Source: Piliocolobus tephrosceles (lineage: Eukaryota > Chordata > Mammalia > Primates > Cercopithecidae). From it: a stretch of 64,000 nucleotides of DNA. Shown piece after piece: positions 12,201-24,315 of this stretch (position 1 is the first letter of the stretch; each line of letters starts with the position of its first letter). Both the position numbers and the translations under genes were made by a program. The stretch spans positions 85,641,215-85,705,214 of the forward strand of contig NC_045441.1 in assembly GCF_002776525.5 (NCBI RefSeq), read 5' to 3'. The notes under the pieces are model-generated. The model worked only from the letters and a program-made list of their open reading frames with translations. It made no database searches and had not been told where the DNA came from.

Positions 12201-13459
12201 TATTTTCAAGCAGGGATAATGAAAATATTGAAAGATAATATGTGATTCTGGTAATGAGGTGTTTTCAAAGCATGTGATTTTGAACTTAAAAAAATATAGG
12301 AAATAGAGTTTGTCTATCCATTTGTAGCAAAATAAAAAGCATTTAATAGTAAATTTGGTTAAGACATTTGTAATTATTTTTGGAATACTTAGTTTATAAG
12401 ATAGGCAGTTTGTGTGGTTGCAACTAATATGTTTTGTTTTTTAACCCTGATACCATTCATTTTAAGATTCACCATAAATATGAGTAGCTTTTTGGGAAAA
12501 AATATTATTATATAAGATGTGCAAATAAATTGAATTATGTCTCAATTACAGAAGCATTAAACTGTGAAAGTAAAGTGCCTATTATGCTTTATGGAAGAAT
12601 TATAATAGATAGTAAATCAATTTACTAGCTAATAGTGGTTTCTAGCCTTGTTTGACTTATTGATTGGTTTCATGTTTTTTGATAAGTCATTTAAAAAACA
12701 CATCTTGCAATTAATTTCAGAACAACATTGGCAGGAAAAATGTTTTTTATTCTGTTAAAATTGAATTGGTCCCATCTACATTTTCCAGTGCCATTTGATT
12801 CAGAGTACTTTTTTATTCTAAAAATTACCCAAGAATGTTTTGCTTCTATAATTATATATTTTTCTAACCTTAGGAAAAGAACATTGAAGATGTGGTTCTC
12901 TAAGTCTGCATTCCATTGAGTACTTTGTGAATTTTTTAAAATCCCAAGCACAGGATCATTAATAAGTTAAACACTATTCCTAGCTTATTTTCTGTAAGTT
13001 CTGGACAACAGAACTATTAGCTACAGATTGACAGATCCCCAGCACCCACCACATGGCCCAACAAAACAAAAAGTGCTTAGTAAAAGTTTCTGGGAAGAAT
13101 CGATGGGTGTACCAAAGTATACTAAGTTAAAGTAAATGAAGACATTTTTACATGTATGAAGATGTTAAGTAGCCTACTCCCAGTGCATTCCCTAAATAAT
13201 CATGATTGTGTCATACATTGCATCATATATATATATATATATTTTTCAAAAGGCATTAAGCAAATCTAATTACTAAGAGAATAGAAAAAGTACTTCGTTT
13301 GGGGTGATTCTTAGGCCTCTGTCCGTGGTCTCGGGGAAGCCAAGAAGTCCATTCTCCTGTAGACTTTATTGACTAATTTCTACCTGAAACATTAGATAAG
13401 AGACCATGATGCTGTTTATACTCCATTTTCTAATCTTCAAATGTAGAGTTTTAAAACTG
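12201..13459. other. Unassigned AT-rich spacer with (AT)n
   Basis: No gene found. Opposed overlapping frames at 12691-12951 are chance. A pure AT dinucleotide run lies at 13225-13242. Confidence 0.5.
13225..13242. repeat. (AT)n microsatellite
   Basis: Nine uninterrupted AT units flanked by 'catc' and a T run. Confidence 0.9.
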
Positions 13460-13590
13460 TAAAGAATTGAGGACAGGAATTATTTTTCATTTGTTGTTGG
13501 TTTTCTGCTTGCCATTCTATACTTAATGTCTAGCATAATACCAAATATAATATGCTCAATTAACACCTGTTGGATGAATGAATCAGAAAT
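13460..13590 (+). mobile_element. L2 3' end fragment
   Basis: Shows the L2 terminal pattern in order: 'gaggacaggaattatt', 'atgtctagcataatacc', 'atgctcaattaacacctgtt', 'ggatgaatgaat'. Diverged from 'agtgcctggcacatagtaggtgctcaataaatgtttg'. Confidence 0.6.
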
Positions 13591-14954
13591 GGCATGGCTA
13601 AATAAAGGAAACTATTGGAATTAAGATCATTAGGTCAACATTAACTAGCTGACTGAAATAGTTTATATGTGCATGGGGATATCCAATTTGAGTAGGCTTT
13701 AATTTTTACTATCAAAATCAATACTTAGCATCATGATTAATCTGCAAACGCTCAAACCGCCTCTTTGCTAGAACTGCATAGCCTAGTTGATATTCAAAAT
13801 AGAAATAATTTTTACTAAGTGCTTTTTATCATTAAAGCAACTAATGAATCCATGTAACCCACGAGCCTTATACATCTTCATGGATGAGCAAGTTTGGGTA
13901 TTGCAGTCAGACTTCTGATGTCACCAACGATCTTTCTTTTGGATTATTTAAAACCAAATTATCAAAATAAAGATTATCAAGCATTCTGTTTTTTGTTTTC
14001 CTTTTGCTGGTGGATTATTTTGCTCACCTTTTCCTCTTTGTTTTGGGAATTAGGGTTTCCAATGAGCCTATGTGGTGTTAAGAACTATCTCTAGATATTG
14101 AGTTTACATTACAAACAAGCAAAAATTCCCAGTCTATTAGAGATCTTCTCCTAGGATACAAGGAAAGGCAAAGTTCAGCTAAACTGTACAATTAATTCGC
14201 AATCATTTCTGAATAGAGAGAAAAGGTTGCTTTAAGCTGTTCTGTTCTCCTCCTAGGGATTTAAGGTCAGTTTCAAGAAGCAAAATTACTATTCTTTCAA
14301 AGTTGTCTCTCCTGATTTGTATTCCTGTAATTATCTCCTCAGGACCTCTTTCTTTTTGACTTGTAAACATAGCTTAATCAATTTGAGGATTAGCTACATG
14401 CAAATATACTATTCTGATAGCTGGATGGACAGGTAAGGGAATAAAGTAGGACAGTTTTCCTTCCTGACCAATGATTTTCACCAATGTGTCAATTATTATT
14501 TTTTACACAAAGGAATCTGAGACTTTGTTTCTGGGAAAAGTGATTTTTTGTTGTTTTTTGCTTCAAATTCAGACCCCCTTTCTCTTTTAATGTGGAGATT
14601 AAAATATTATCTTCAAGCAGTGGACAAATTCTGGAGATCAAAAGAACAAATAGTTTGTAAAGAAATAAAGCCTTAAAATGTAATTATTATCATGACAGCT
14701 GACTTTCCAGCCATTGAAATGAGATGATTTTATGTTAAAATAAGAAGCGTAAGTAATTAGATACACTCTGATCAACAACCTATACAATATTTAACTATAC
14801 TACTAACTTCTATTTCTAAAAAAGAACTCAATGTCACTTCATTAACCCGTTTCTCATTTTCAAATCAAGGAATATAGGATGGTTATTCCAACTGTTTTTT
14901 GCATAGTTTACATTTTCGTTTTAGGATGCTTTCCTGAGAGAAGCAAATATAGTC
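13591..14954. other. Unassigned intergenic DNA
   Basis: No gene or named repeat. A 66-codon plus frame at 13894-14094 codes a hydrophobic peptide by chance composition (T-rich). Confidence 0.5.
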
Positions 14955-15180
14955 AACTGGCCAAATTCGTGAGCTCTGGAGCCAAATGCCAGATCTAAAT
15001 CCTGGCTGTCCTCTTACTGTGTTACCTTGTGTTAGTACCTCACTTTCCTCTTCCATAAAATAGGGATCATGATAGCATCATCCTCATAGGGCTACCACGA
15101 AGATTAAATGAGTTAACATAGATAAAGCAAATGGAACGGTGCCTGGCATACGTAAACATTTCAATAAAAATTGTTATTCA
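14955..15180 (+). mobile_element. MIR SINE
   Basis: Nearly full MIR in sense orientation: 'gagctctggagccaaatgcc', 'taaatcctggctgtcc', 'ttactgtgttaccttg', 'ataaaatagggatcatgata', 'catagggctaccacgaagat', 'taaatgagttaa' and 'ggtgcctggcatacg'. Includes the deeply conserved MIR core. Confidence 0.9.
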
Positions 15181-15599
15181 CAACATCTTCTCATTCTAAA
15201 AAGGGTGTAGAGGATATGTGTTAAGCACATTCATTTTGAGAAATATTGCCACAAACTGCATTTAATGGAATACCTTGGGATGTTATTTACTGGCACTAGT
15301 AGGAATTAGTATTAACAAATGGTATTCAAGAATCCTCTTCTATGAAAGTGGCTGAAATGTTCTTTTACTAGAATTCAGAAAGGACAAAATCTGTCTTAAA
15401 GTTGACTTTCTTGGGGCATTTACTCAACTCTGTTTTTATGGTTATGTTTATATCCTCTTACTCATACCACATGACTTAAGGTGAACAGATAAAATAGTTT
15501 CAAAATGAGGACAGGATGAGGAATAACAAAACACATTTCTAGCATTATTATTAATAACCTTGCTATTAAACAGAAATTTAAATTTATAAATAAGACCTA

Positions 15600-15641
<42 letters not shown>
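15600..15641. repeat. (ATT)n microsatellite
   Basis: About fourteen ATT units with no interruption, ending in a T run. Likely polymorphic in length. Confidence 0.95.
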
Positions 15642-15809
15642 TTTTAGTATAACAGGGTACTGATTCTGACTTGGGATGCTGAATTTTATCTTTAAGTTTA
15701 CTTATAAAAATATATGACTAAAAGGAATATAAAAAACAATACCCCAGTTTTAAAGATGAGGAAAATTTGTTCCAGAGTGAGTTAATTTACCCTGTTCGAT
15801 TTACCCCAT

Positions 15810-16400
15810 AAATAGCTATTGATTTTCTGTATGTGGTACTTACTCTGCTGGGTAATATACAATCGTAAGTAAGCAGGCATGGCTTCTGTCTTTTTAGCCC
15901 TTATAGACTATAGCGGGGAGACAGACAATTACAATAAAGTGTGATGAAGGAAAATAGGGGAGTACATAGCAAGAAGAACTAACCTACTATAGAAGATCAG
16001 AAGTAGCATAGAATTTAAACTGAGCCCTGAAGGGTTTGGAGTGGACCAGTGCACTGGGAGTTTCACAGCCTATGGGAAGGCCTGAGGAGTGACAGGGAAA
16101 GATGGAACAAGAAGTATAAGGGAAAAGGGATGAGACATGAATCTCCACACATGTGCAGATCACTGTGGGCCAGGTAAACCATGTTTCAATTATAGCAAGA
16201 GCAATGAAAAAATCTTTGGAGAGTTTTAAGCAAGGATGACATGCTTAGATTTATATTTCTTAAAGATAATTTTGATGGTAGCCAAGTGGATGAACTTACA
16301 GGTGGTGTAAGATGAGGGTCAAGGAAGCCAGTAGGTGGCTCTTGCAGAGCCCTGGAGAGAGACTGCGTTGGCTTAACCTCTCGTCTACAGATAAATGCAA
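15810..16400 (-). mobile_element. L2 LINE remnant
   Basis: Reverse-complement L2 3' region: 'tgtggtacttactctgctgg' at the left (L2 3' end), 'ggggagacagacaattacaa' near 15915, the 'gagttttaagcaaggatgac' segment near 16220 and 'ataattttgatggtagcc' near 16265. This order matches the minus strand of L2. A 72-codon minus frame inside it is residual. Confidence 0.75.
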
Positions 16401-16689
16401 TCAAATCATAGCCACATAGAAAATATTGATTTGATTTCTAAGTCTTATTTTCAGAGAGTTAGAATTTTGATTGTTACATTTTCCTGTGACCCAAATTCAT
16501 GAAAAATTGCTTAAAAGAAAGACAGCTCCCACATTTTCCATTATTAAACTAAGGATTTTATGCAGCATGTCCTTTTCTATTGTAGAAGAAGGAAAGTGAT
16601 TAGCTTAATTATTTTGGCTGGTATTTTTTTTCCCAGAAGCTAATTCCTACCTACCAGGCACTATTCATCTTTATGTCTGTTAGACTCAT
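16401..16689. other. Spacer between opposed L2 copies
   Basis: AT-rich, no feature seen. It separates a minus-strand L2 from a plus-strand L2. Confidence 0.5.
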
Positions 16690-17315
16690 TCCATGTTTCT
16701 TATTCCCATTGCCACTGCCCTAGTTTAGGCCATCATTACCTCTCACCTGGACTGTTGCCATAACCTGCCAACTCATCTCTCTGCCTCCCAAACCTTTATT
16801 TCCTCCTATTTATCTTCACATTGTACTTTCAGATTCCCCTGCTCAAATGCCTTCAGAGACTTTCCTCTGCCTACAGGAGAAATGTTAGCCATGATTGTAT
16901 CTGCTCTGACAGCTTTATCTTCTGACCTGACCCCCATACACTCTAACCTTAAACTAAGCTAGGTTACATGATCCTCCTCAATTAAATCTCACATTCTAGC
17001 TCTCTGCTTTTGCATAGGTCTAGAATGAAATCCTCCACTTCCTGAAATCTTAAATTTTTAGAGCCCAGGACAGAAGTAAATTTTTCATGATATCTTCTAC
17101 AGTTATGTCAAACAGAAGTATTATTATCCACTCAGGGGTCTCACAGCCAAGCTCCTGAATTTTCTTGTTACTGTAGGTACACATGCACGTATCTCATCTC
17201 TCCTATAAGATTTTATGTTCTAAGGGCAGACACAGTGTCTTATTCTTTTCTTTGTTCTCCTCAGTACCTTGCCCAGTGCCTTGAAAGTAGCAGATGCTCA
17301 TTAAGGACTTATGTC
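16690..17315 (+). mobile_element. L2 LINE 3' region
   Basis: Well preserved sense L2: 'cacctggactgttgccataa', 'tctctctgcctccc', 'gattcccctgctcaaatgcc', then after some divergence 'ctcctataagattttatgtt', 'gggcagacacagtgtcttat', and 'cttgcccagtgccttgaaag' with the 'agatgctcattaag' terminus. Together with 15810-16400 it forms an inverted pair of L2 3' regions with their 5' sides facing each other. Confidence 0.85.
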
Positions 17316-17909
17316 ATTAAGATGATGTCACTTTTTAAAGATAAATTTTTAAATTTTTATATAAAGTTATTCTGTTTAAGATCGAAAATGTCTTCAGAAA
17401 AATAGTACCATTTATGGATTAAAATTAAGATCACAATTTTTATTAATTGTGCAACATATTAATGGAAGATATTAACATAATTTATGTTTTCTCATTAAAT
17501 ATGTGTTAAATATTATGCTATATGCACTATTGTAGACTCTGCTAAAAATGACAGACAAGATCTTTATTCACTGGGAGCTAATTCTAGTCAGAGAAACCAG
17601 TGAATGTTTTAGCCACATCTTACATTATTTTGTAGACATTGATTCCTATAAGTCTTTATACAGGTAGCCTCCTGTAGAAACATTTTTCTTGGTTATAAAA
17701 AGTAAATTTTTAAACTTAAGCTGTATTAGTTACTCATTGAATATATGAGTGTAATATCAATATATTAGAAACTAGGTACTTTGCTAAATCCTGGTGTTAG
17801 TCAAGTAGAAAACAACAGGTATCTAAGCAAATGAGTGTATTACATTTCATATGTCCTGTAGTCCAAATATGTTCACAAAAATTGGAAATAATTATGTGTA
17901 CCAAAGCAT
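17316..17909. other. Unassigned AT-rich spacer
   Basis: No gene or named repeat seen. Confidence 0.5.
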
Positions 17910-17922
17910 ATAGCATCACAAA

Positions 17923-18237
17923 GCCCAGTTAAGGTGGCTGTTATCCCAGCACTTTGGGAGGCCAAGGCAGGTGGATCACCTGAAACCAGGAGTTCAAGAC
18001 CAGCCTGGCCAACATGGTGAAACCCTATCTCTACTAAAAATACAAAAACTAGCCAGCCATGGTGGTGCATGCCTGTAATTCGAATTACTCAGGAGGCTGA
18101 GGCATGAGAATTGCTTGAACCTGGGAGGCAGAGGTTGCAGCAGTGAGCTGAGATTGTGCCACTGCATTCCAGCCTGGGCAACACAGCAAGACTCTGTCTC
18201 AAAAAAAAGAAAAGAAAACAAAACAAAACAAAAAAAC
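17923..18237 (+). mobile_element. Full-length AluS-like SINE with target-site duplication
   Basis: Both arms present: left arm from 'gcccagttaaggtggctg', 'cactttgggaggccaagg', middle A-rich 'ctactaaaaatacaaaaact', right arm through 'cagcctgggcaacacagcaa', and an AAAAC-rich tail. About ten bases after 'ggtggct' are missing in the A-box area, which would damage the internal Pol III promoter. It is flanked by the perfect 13-base duplication 'atagcatcacaaa' at 17910-17922 and 18238-18250, so the insertion limits are exact. Confidence 0.95.
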
Positions 18238-18250
18238 ATAGCATCACAAA

Positions 18251-18622
18251 ATGGGTTGGGCCTTACTCCAGGCTAGGAAATGATAAAGGATGAGAGAAGG
18301 ACCAGCTAACTGCTTTGATGCTTTGGCAGGGAGCAGTGAAGAAGAGAGATTGCTGCATTGGACTGGCCCACATGCTTAGAATTTTTTTTCCTGAAATATT
18401 ATGTCACTGTTTCCTGTGGACTGAAGGTCAGTCATTACTGAAGGGAATCAAACTAATTGAAAGGCCTGGAAGGTAAATGGGACCCTAAAAGTAAGAGTCT
18501 GTTGCAGTGAGCTGCTGAAAGAGCAGGAAAAAGAAATGGTCAGGTGAAAGAAATAGTCAGGTGAAAGAAAATTTGTGTCAAGGAAACCGAGGTGACAGAC
18601 CCTTAGCAATAGTGAGAGAAGT

Positions 18623-18660
<38 letters not shown>

Positions 18661-19544
18661 CCTTAAAAATCTTGAAGTCTAGTGTGAAGTTTGTCAGGTA
18701 GGAACTTTTTTCCTATAACCATCCTGTTTTTGCCTACCTTCCACCCGTAACTTTGGAGGATTCAGAACATGAGTTAGTAAGAGTGACAAAGAAGGGTGGA
18801 TGAAACCCATAAGACATTTAAGCTTTCTTTTTCAACTTCTTACCTGAAAGGGGCTCCTGCTGGGGATAGAGAAAAGATTCAACTTTAGTGTTCAAAGTTT
18901 CAATTATTATATTGATCTAGGCACACTCATTTTTGAATTGACACTGTTTGCAAGCTAAGGTTTATTGTTTTATTATGCAAGTGTAATATATTTTACTGAA
19001 TACCTTTTAAAGGGGCTATGAGAAATAAAAATAAATTTGCTTTTTTATTTGATTCCATAAGTTACTGTTCTACCTACCTGTTACTTACACCAAAGCAATA
19101 TTTTACTAATCGGGCCTACATACAGTAAGGACCACATGGATGTTTTGAATAAAAATTTCTTTAGTAGAACAGATAAAAAATCATTAGTATGAACTTAGAT
19201 GAAGCAGGACTTTGAAGCTGGACTTAAATATAGGTTTGTAGAAAGGAGGAAGAAAACACATTCTAAATGAAATCATGACTACAAAGATACTTAGGTGTAT
19301 ATTTGGTGCAAACAGAAAGGTCTGGGTAGACTAGATGTTCATGTTGAGGATGACAGACTGGAAAGATACACCAGGGACCTGGTTGTAAAAGGCCTTAATG
19401 GCCAAGCTGGGAAGTTACATTTAAGTCATATTTATATTTAATGCTTTTAACACCTGGGAATGGACTGGAAATATCAGTTATTCATCAAGTTTAACCTGGT
19501 AGCAATACTTACTTTTCCAGCTTCTCTCACTTTTGTATATCCCT
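18251..19544. other. Unassigned intergenic DNA with a CA repeat
   Basis: No gene found. Contains a short direct repeat of 'gtcaggtgaaagaaat' at 18539-18568 and the CA microsatellite at 18625. The 68-codon minus frame over the CA tract is an artefact of the dinucleotide repeat. Confidence 0.5.
18625..18659. repeat. (AC)n microsatellite
   Basis: About seventeen uninterrupted AC units. Probably length-polymorphic. Confidence 0.95.
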
Positions 19545-19712
19545 CATTCTATTTTCTTCACGCCCTATTTGTTCTCTTGTTTATTATCTATTTAGTGTAA
19601 GCTGAATATAAAAACATTTTCTACATTACTGTTGTTCATGCTATAATATCTCTAGAACAGTGACTGAACACACAGTAGGCACTCATTAAATTTCTGATGA
19701 ATAAGTAATTGT
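19545..19712 (+). mobile_element. L2 3' end fragment
   Basis: Carries 'tttagtgtaagctgaatata', 'atatctctagaacagtgact' and 'cacagtaggcactcattaaa', the diverged L2 3' terminal order in sense orientation. Confidence 0.65.
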
Positions 19713-20647
19713 ATAAGGAGAGACAGAATGAAGGAGATAAACAGTTAAAGATTGAGAGGACAGTGATGATAACCTGGGCTAAGATTTTGGCAGTGGTAGG
19801 AGAGAAAAGAAGTTGCCATATTACTTAAGAAGGAATCAACAGAGGACTAAACAGAAGAAAAACGTCATGGGCAATTCCACAATTTTGAATGATTTTATGG
19901 AGAAATAATCACGTTTCTCTTAGAATCAGAAAATAAGGAAGATGCTGGTTGGGGGAGGGAGTGGGCTTTTGGCTTTGGATATGTAGAGACTGCTGTGTGC
20001 GTGGGACAGTCCAGTAGAAGTGACATCTTCAGGTAGAAGTACCGTAACCATCAGAGTGGTCAAGAAAGCCAGGCACTGCTGATACACGGTGTAACTGCCG
20101 ACAATTTCAGAGTTTCATCTCTGAGATGCCTGAGTCTTAAAAAATTCGAACCATTAAAATGTTTGGGAGAGTGGGGTATGCTCTGTTTTTTATTGCTTTT
20201 CTCTTCATGAAGTCAGCTACTAAGTGTGGCATTCCCGTGAAGGCAAAGAGGGAGCAAAGAACTCCTGGGAGGTAAAGCTGGTGGCCCAGGCTGAGCCTCC
20301 CCCTCCCTGCTGCCAGTCCCTCACTTCCTCTTCGGCATTTTTTCCCATGTGGCTCTGAACACTGCTTAGGAAACTATCTTTGGCAGTTTTTGTGAGGATT
20401 GCCAGCTTTAGCTAAGCAACCATTCACTTGAACGAAGTAGACGCTGAGTGAAGAATGTGTAAGTTGCCAAATGAGGTCCTTCCCCTGCCCCCATGCTGCA
20501 GATCTAGAGGACAGTGGGGAGAGTTGTGACAGAAATGTTCCCACATCCCCTAGCTCATAAGGGCATAGCTATAAAGACAATTTGAATTTTAAGAGTGCAG
20601 TTATCCAAATCCAGGAGAATTTCTAAGAAATCTTTTCATTTGATATT
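19713..20647. other. Unassigned intergenic DNA
   Basis: No gene or named repeat. Slightly higher GC around 20270-20340 and 20480-20520, but no CpG clustering and no promoter motifs that I would defend. Confidence 0.5.
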
Positions 20648-20845
20648 CTTCAAACACTAGTAACTTATCTTTCTAATATATTAATATAATGATAAAATAC
20701 AGGATAAAAGATTTAAAATGAGAAGATTTTCTAATATCAGTAACTTCTTCAAACACCGTAACTTCTTACTAATATATTGATATTAATATAATGATAAAAT
20801 ACAGGATAAAATATTAAAAATGAGGTTTCCTAATAAGAATATCCA
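20648..20845. repeat. Tandem duplication, unit about 99 bp
   Basis: Two adjacent AT-rich copies, 20648-20746 and 20747-20845. Each begins 'cttcaaacac' and holds 'taatataatgataaaataca' followed by 'ggataaa'. The copies differ by several substitutions and small indels, so the duplication is not recent. It is not a known transposon end. Confidence 0.85.
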
Positions 20846-21121
20846 AAAGATGTGTATTATGTGTTTGCATATCTTATGGGAACTTACTATAGGCAACAGA
20901 GAAAAACTTCCTTTACAACAAAGATAATATGAGAGTTCTAGAAAATCTATTCATACAACTTAAAGAAACCGTGCCTTATTAGTTGAGCTTAATTAGTACT
21001 CAGGCTTGTAGAATTTACTTTATACAACTGGTTAATCCAATTAGAATGAACTTGCTGTGGAGAGTAATTTGGTAAAAGAAATTCACTGGATATTCTGTGT
21101 GTGACCATCATTCTATATGTA
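20846..21121. other. Unassigned spacer
   Basis: AT-rich, no feature seen. Confidence 0.5.
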
Positions 21122-21122
21122 A

Positions 21123-21498
21123 TGGTCATGGACTGAATATTTGTGTTGCTCCTAAATTCATGTGCTGACGTCCTAGCTCCCAATGTGATTGTAATTACTA
21201 ACAGGACCTTTGGGAGATGATCAGGTTTACAGAAAGGCCATCAGAGTTTGGGCCTCATAATGGAATTCATGTATTTCTAAGAGGAGGAGGAGAGCCCAGA
21301 GCATCTTGTCTTCCTCCCAGCTGTGGGAGCACAGAGCAAAAAGAGGCCTGGGGAGAGGACTTGCACCAGGAACTGAATCTGCTGGCATCTTAATCATGGA
21401 CTTCACAACATCCGCAACTGTGAAAAATGAATGTTTGTTGTTTAAGCTACCCGGTCTATGGTATTTCGTTATAGCAGTCTGAGCAGACTAAGACAACA
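21123..21498 (+). mobile_element. MLT1-type MaLR LTR, nearly full length
   Basis: Starts 'ggtcatggactgaatatttg' and runs through 'cctagctcccaatgtgattg', 'acctttgggagatgatcagg', a 'gcacagagcaaaaagaggcc' region, the 'gaatgtttgttgtttaagct' polyadenylation-side segment, and ends 'agactaagacaaca'. A good match to an MLT1A/B-type LTR over its length; solitary, with no internal sequence attached. Confidence 0.85.
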
Positions 21499-21842
21499 AT
21501 GTTTCTCAAATACCAAGAATAATCAGAAGTTTATTTAGTATGCCGATTCCAAAACTTCAATCTATATGGTATTTGTTTCAATTAGCCTGGGATGCATGTG
21601 TCCCAACATTTTTCATTTTAAGTAAACTTCAAAGTGATTCTAAGCAGGCTCTTTGGGCAATAATTTCACACACTATTTACAGCAGAGGTAAGTAGATGAT
21701 TTTTGTTGTTGTTCAATACATGAGAGAGTGTAAAGGAAAGGGAGAGGTTAACTATTCTTTATTCTTCAATTTTCTTACCCTTTCATACTTCAAACGTTCC
21801 AGCCTTTTCCATATAAGAAGCAGACCTAAAACTATCAGCTTC

Positions 21843-22160
21843 TGGCCAGGCGCCATTGTTCACACTTGTAATCCCAGCATTTTTCGAGGCTGAGGCGGGA
21901 GGATCATGAGGTCAGGAGTTCAAGACTAGCCTGGCCAACGTGGTGAAACCCCGTCTCTACTAAAAATATAAAAATTAGCTGAGCATGGTGGCAGGTGCCT
22001 GTAATCCCAGCTACTTGGGAGGCTAAGGCAGGAAAATCGCTTGAATCCGGGAGGCGGAGGTTGCAGTGAGCTGAGATTGTGTCACTGCACTCCAGCCTGG
22101 GCAACAGAGCTAGACTCCATCTCAAAAAAAGAACAACAGCAACAAAAAACCCAAAAAACA
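21843..22160 (+). mobile_element. Full-length AluS/Y-like SINE with target-site duplication
   Basis: Complete two-arm Alu from 'ggccaggcgccattgttcac' to 'cagcctgggcaacagagcta' and an A-rich tail with CAACAGCAAC. Flanks show an imperfect duplication, 'aaactatcagctt' before and 'aaattatcagcct' after. The opposite strand has an 85-codon frame, a common by-product of antisense Alu. Confidence 0.95.
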
Positions 22161-24061
22161 AATTATCAGCCTCCTTCCTGTCTTGTTATATCACATAGCA
22201 ACAACCACAAATTTAGGACCTTTGAAGAAAAAAAAGAGGGTGAGCACTCTAATACTTCAATCTTTTTCCTAGCAGGGCTTCATTTGTTCAACAACTACAG
22301 AGAAGGCTTGTTTCCTTTCAAATTACTGCATTATGAGTGTTTAGGAAATCATAGCCAAGGAAGGGCTTGTCTTCGACAAAGTCATGAAGTAGGTAAAAAT
22401 TCAATAAATTAATGGTTCATTTTGCCTACTCCCTACCAAACTGGTAAAGTTATCTTTTCTGAAAAATGAGCCTATAAATTCAGAATGTGTTGGAGGGTTA
22501 GTACGCTATGTGGTTCTAGAAATATATGTTCTTTAGTACTTCTTGGATGAAATACTTCAGTTTAAAATTTGGAATATTTTATGAACAAAGAAAGGTAGTG
22601 AAAAATATATTTTGGGGGTTGGGGAAAGTGGGACTTTTGGCATTCCTCAAAACATTTTTTCCAAGGGGAGGTCTTGAACAAAATCTATGGAAGAGATTTG
22701 TTAGATATCTAAGTTCATGTCTTGCCTACTAATCAATTTTGAAGTTAGGTACGGTCTGGCTACCAGTGTCCTAATGACCAACATAGTATGGACTGGTTAG
22801 CAGTCCATAGATGTGGATTCCACAGGAAATCACTGGGATTAATGCATCAGCATGTAGAAGGTCTGCTTTTTCAGGAAAAACAAGATGTCCCAAAACATGA
22901 AAGTTAATTATATTCTCTAGTATCATTTTCTCCTTGAGGCAGATATAAATTCCAACTGTTTTTGACCTTGTAGCGCCATCTCTCAGATTGGCATGTATTC
23001 TGACATATTTTGTAAAAGCAGTTTCCATTATGTTGTATTCACAACACATGGTTCATTGAAACTGTTAAGCAAATATTACTAATAATCTATCTGCTATGTA
23101 TTAACAATCAAAAGAAACAGGCTCCACCAGATGGAGGGGCAGATCTGTGATATCTGTTCCTTTTTTATGTCCATTAATTACTCTAGCACATATCACAAAT
23201 CAGAGAAAGACCCTCAAGGAAAGACTTGTTTCAGCCCTTTGGTTGTGTGAAAAGAAGTGTAAGTTCATGCAATTAAGGCAGCAGGTTTCCTGTCTGTGGG
23301 AAGGCGCTGAGGTCAGAGAATAATGAGATGTGGGTTTTCCTGGAGCAGCACTACAAACTGAGTCTTTGGAATCTCCAACAGGTCACTTTGCATCTCCTAT
23401 TCTTAGTGTGTTTAAAATTCATAATCCCTGATTCCTTCCAGTTTCATGCTGTAGTATATATTATAGATAAATGTCCCAATGTGTAAAATGCTGAGAGTTT
23501 TCTAACATAAAGATGAACCATTACTACTTCAGCAGGGTAAAGAAATTTGAAAATTTTACTAGACTACGAAACCTTTTTAACAGCTTATTTTCCTGGTGGG
23601 AAGTAGGTAGGTTGTAAGAGGAGAGTAACAGCAGCATTTTAGCCTCAGCTGAAATCCTTTTCACCTCTGTCCTGGCTTTTTGTGAGACTCTATTCTTGCC
23701 ACTGTATTAAATTTTACAGATGATAATGGTCATTGAAATCAGACTCCAAGAAATATATTTTCCTCACATTTTCAGATCTGGTGTTTATTTCTCAGCTTGT
23801 TCATCTATAATCTTCATAGACTTTTCTATTTTAAAATTTTGTCCTTAGTCCTAGTCAATTATAAAAAATGTTTTAGTTTATTTCTTCCATTTGCATGTTT
23901 CTGCCTCTCAGAAGGGACAGTGTCTGGAGTGGAGAAAGATCTCGAGCCTGGGGAATTCTATTCTAGACTCCTTTTCATTGATTATTGTTTGCTTTCCTTA
24001 CCAAAGCATGTCCCTCTACTTGGAGCTCAGAAAATACTTGTTGAATGCAATGAATCCTGGT
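22161..24061. other. Unassigned intergenic DNA
   Basis: No gene or named repeat that I can support. Frames at 22526-22732, 22771-23049 and 23797-24076 have no promoter, splice or homology evidence. A possible very decayed MIR piece lies near 23330-23420. Confidence 0.45.
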
Positions 24062-24093
24062 AAAATAAATAAATAAATAAAAATAAATAAAAT
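24062..24093. repeat. (AAAT)n microsatellite
   Basis: About seven AAAT units with one interruption. Directly precedes a MIR. Confidence 0.9.
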
Positions 24094-24109
24094 TGTGAGG
24101 CAATATTGG

Positions 24110-24315
24110 TAGTAAAGAAAATAGGTATTAGAATAAGAAAGTAAGTTTTGAATTCCAGTTACAGACTTGTTAACTACCTGAACTTTATCTTGCTGGGCCT
24201 CCATCTCCTCTTCTGTATAAAATAAGGATCCCAGTACCTACTTCACAGAGTTCTTGTATAGCAGAGTTCTTAGCACAGAGTAGCTGGTTAATAATTATCA
24301 TCTATTATTTTGATA
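24110..24315 (+). mobile_element. MIR SINE
   Basis: Order fits MIR: 'ttttgaattccagttacaga', 'acttgttaactacctgaact', 'ctgggcctccatctcctctt', 'gtataaaataaggatcccag', 'acctacttcacagagttctt', 'ttcttagcacagagtagctg'. Diverged but collinear. Confidence 0.8.

Noticed and set aside
22041..22412. 123-codon plus frame
   Set aside because: The first third is Alu right arm and tail and the rest has no support.
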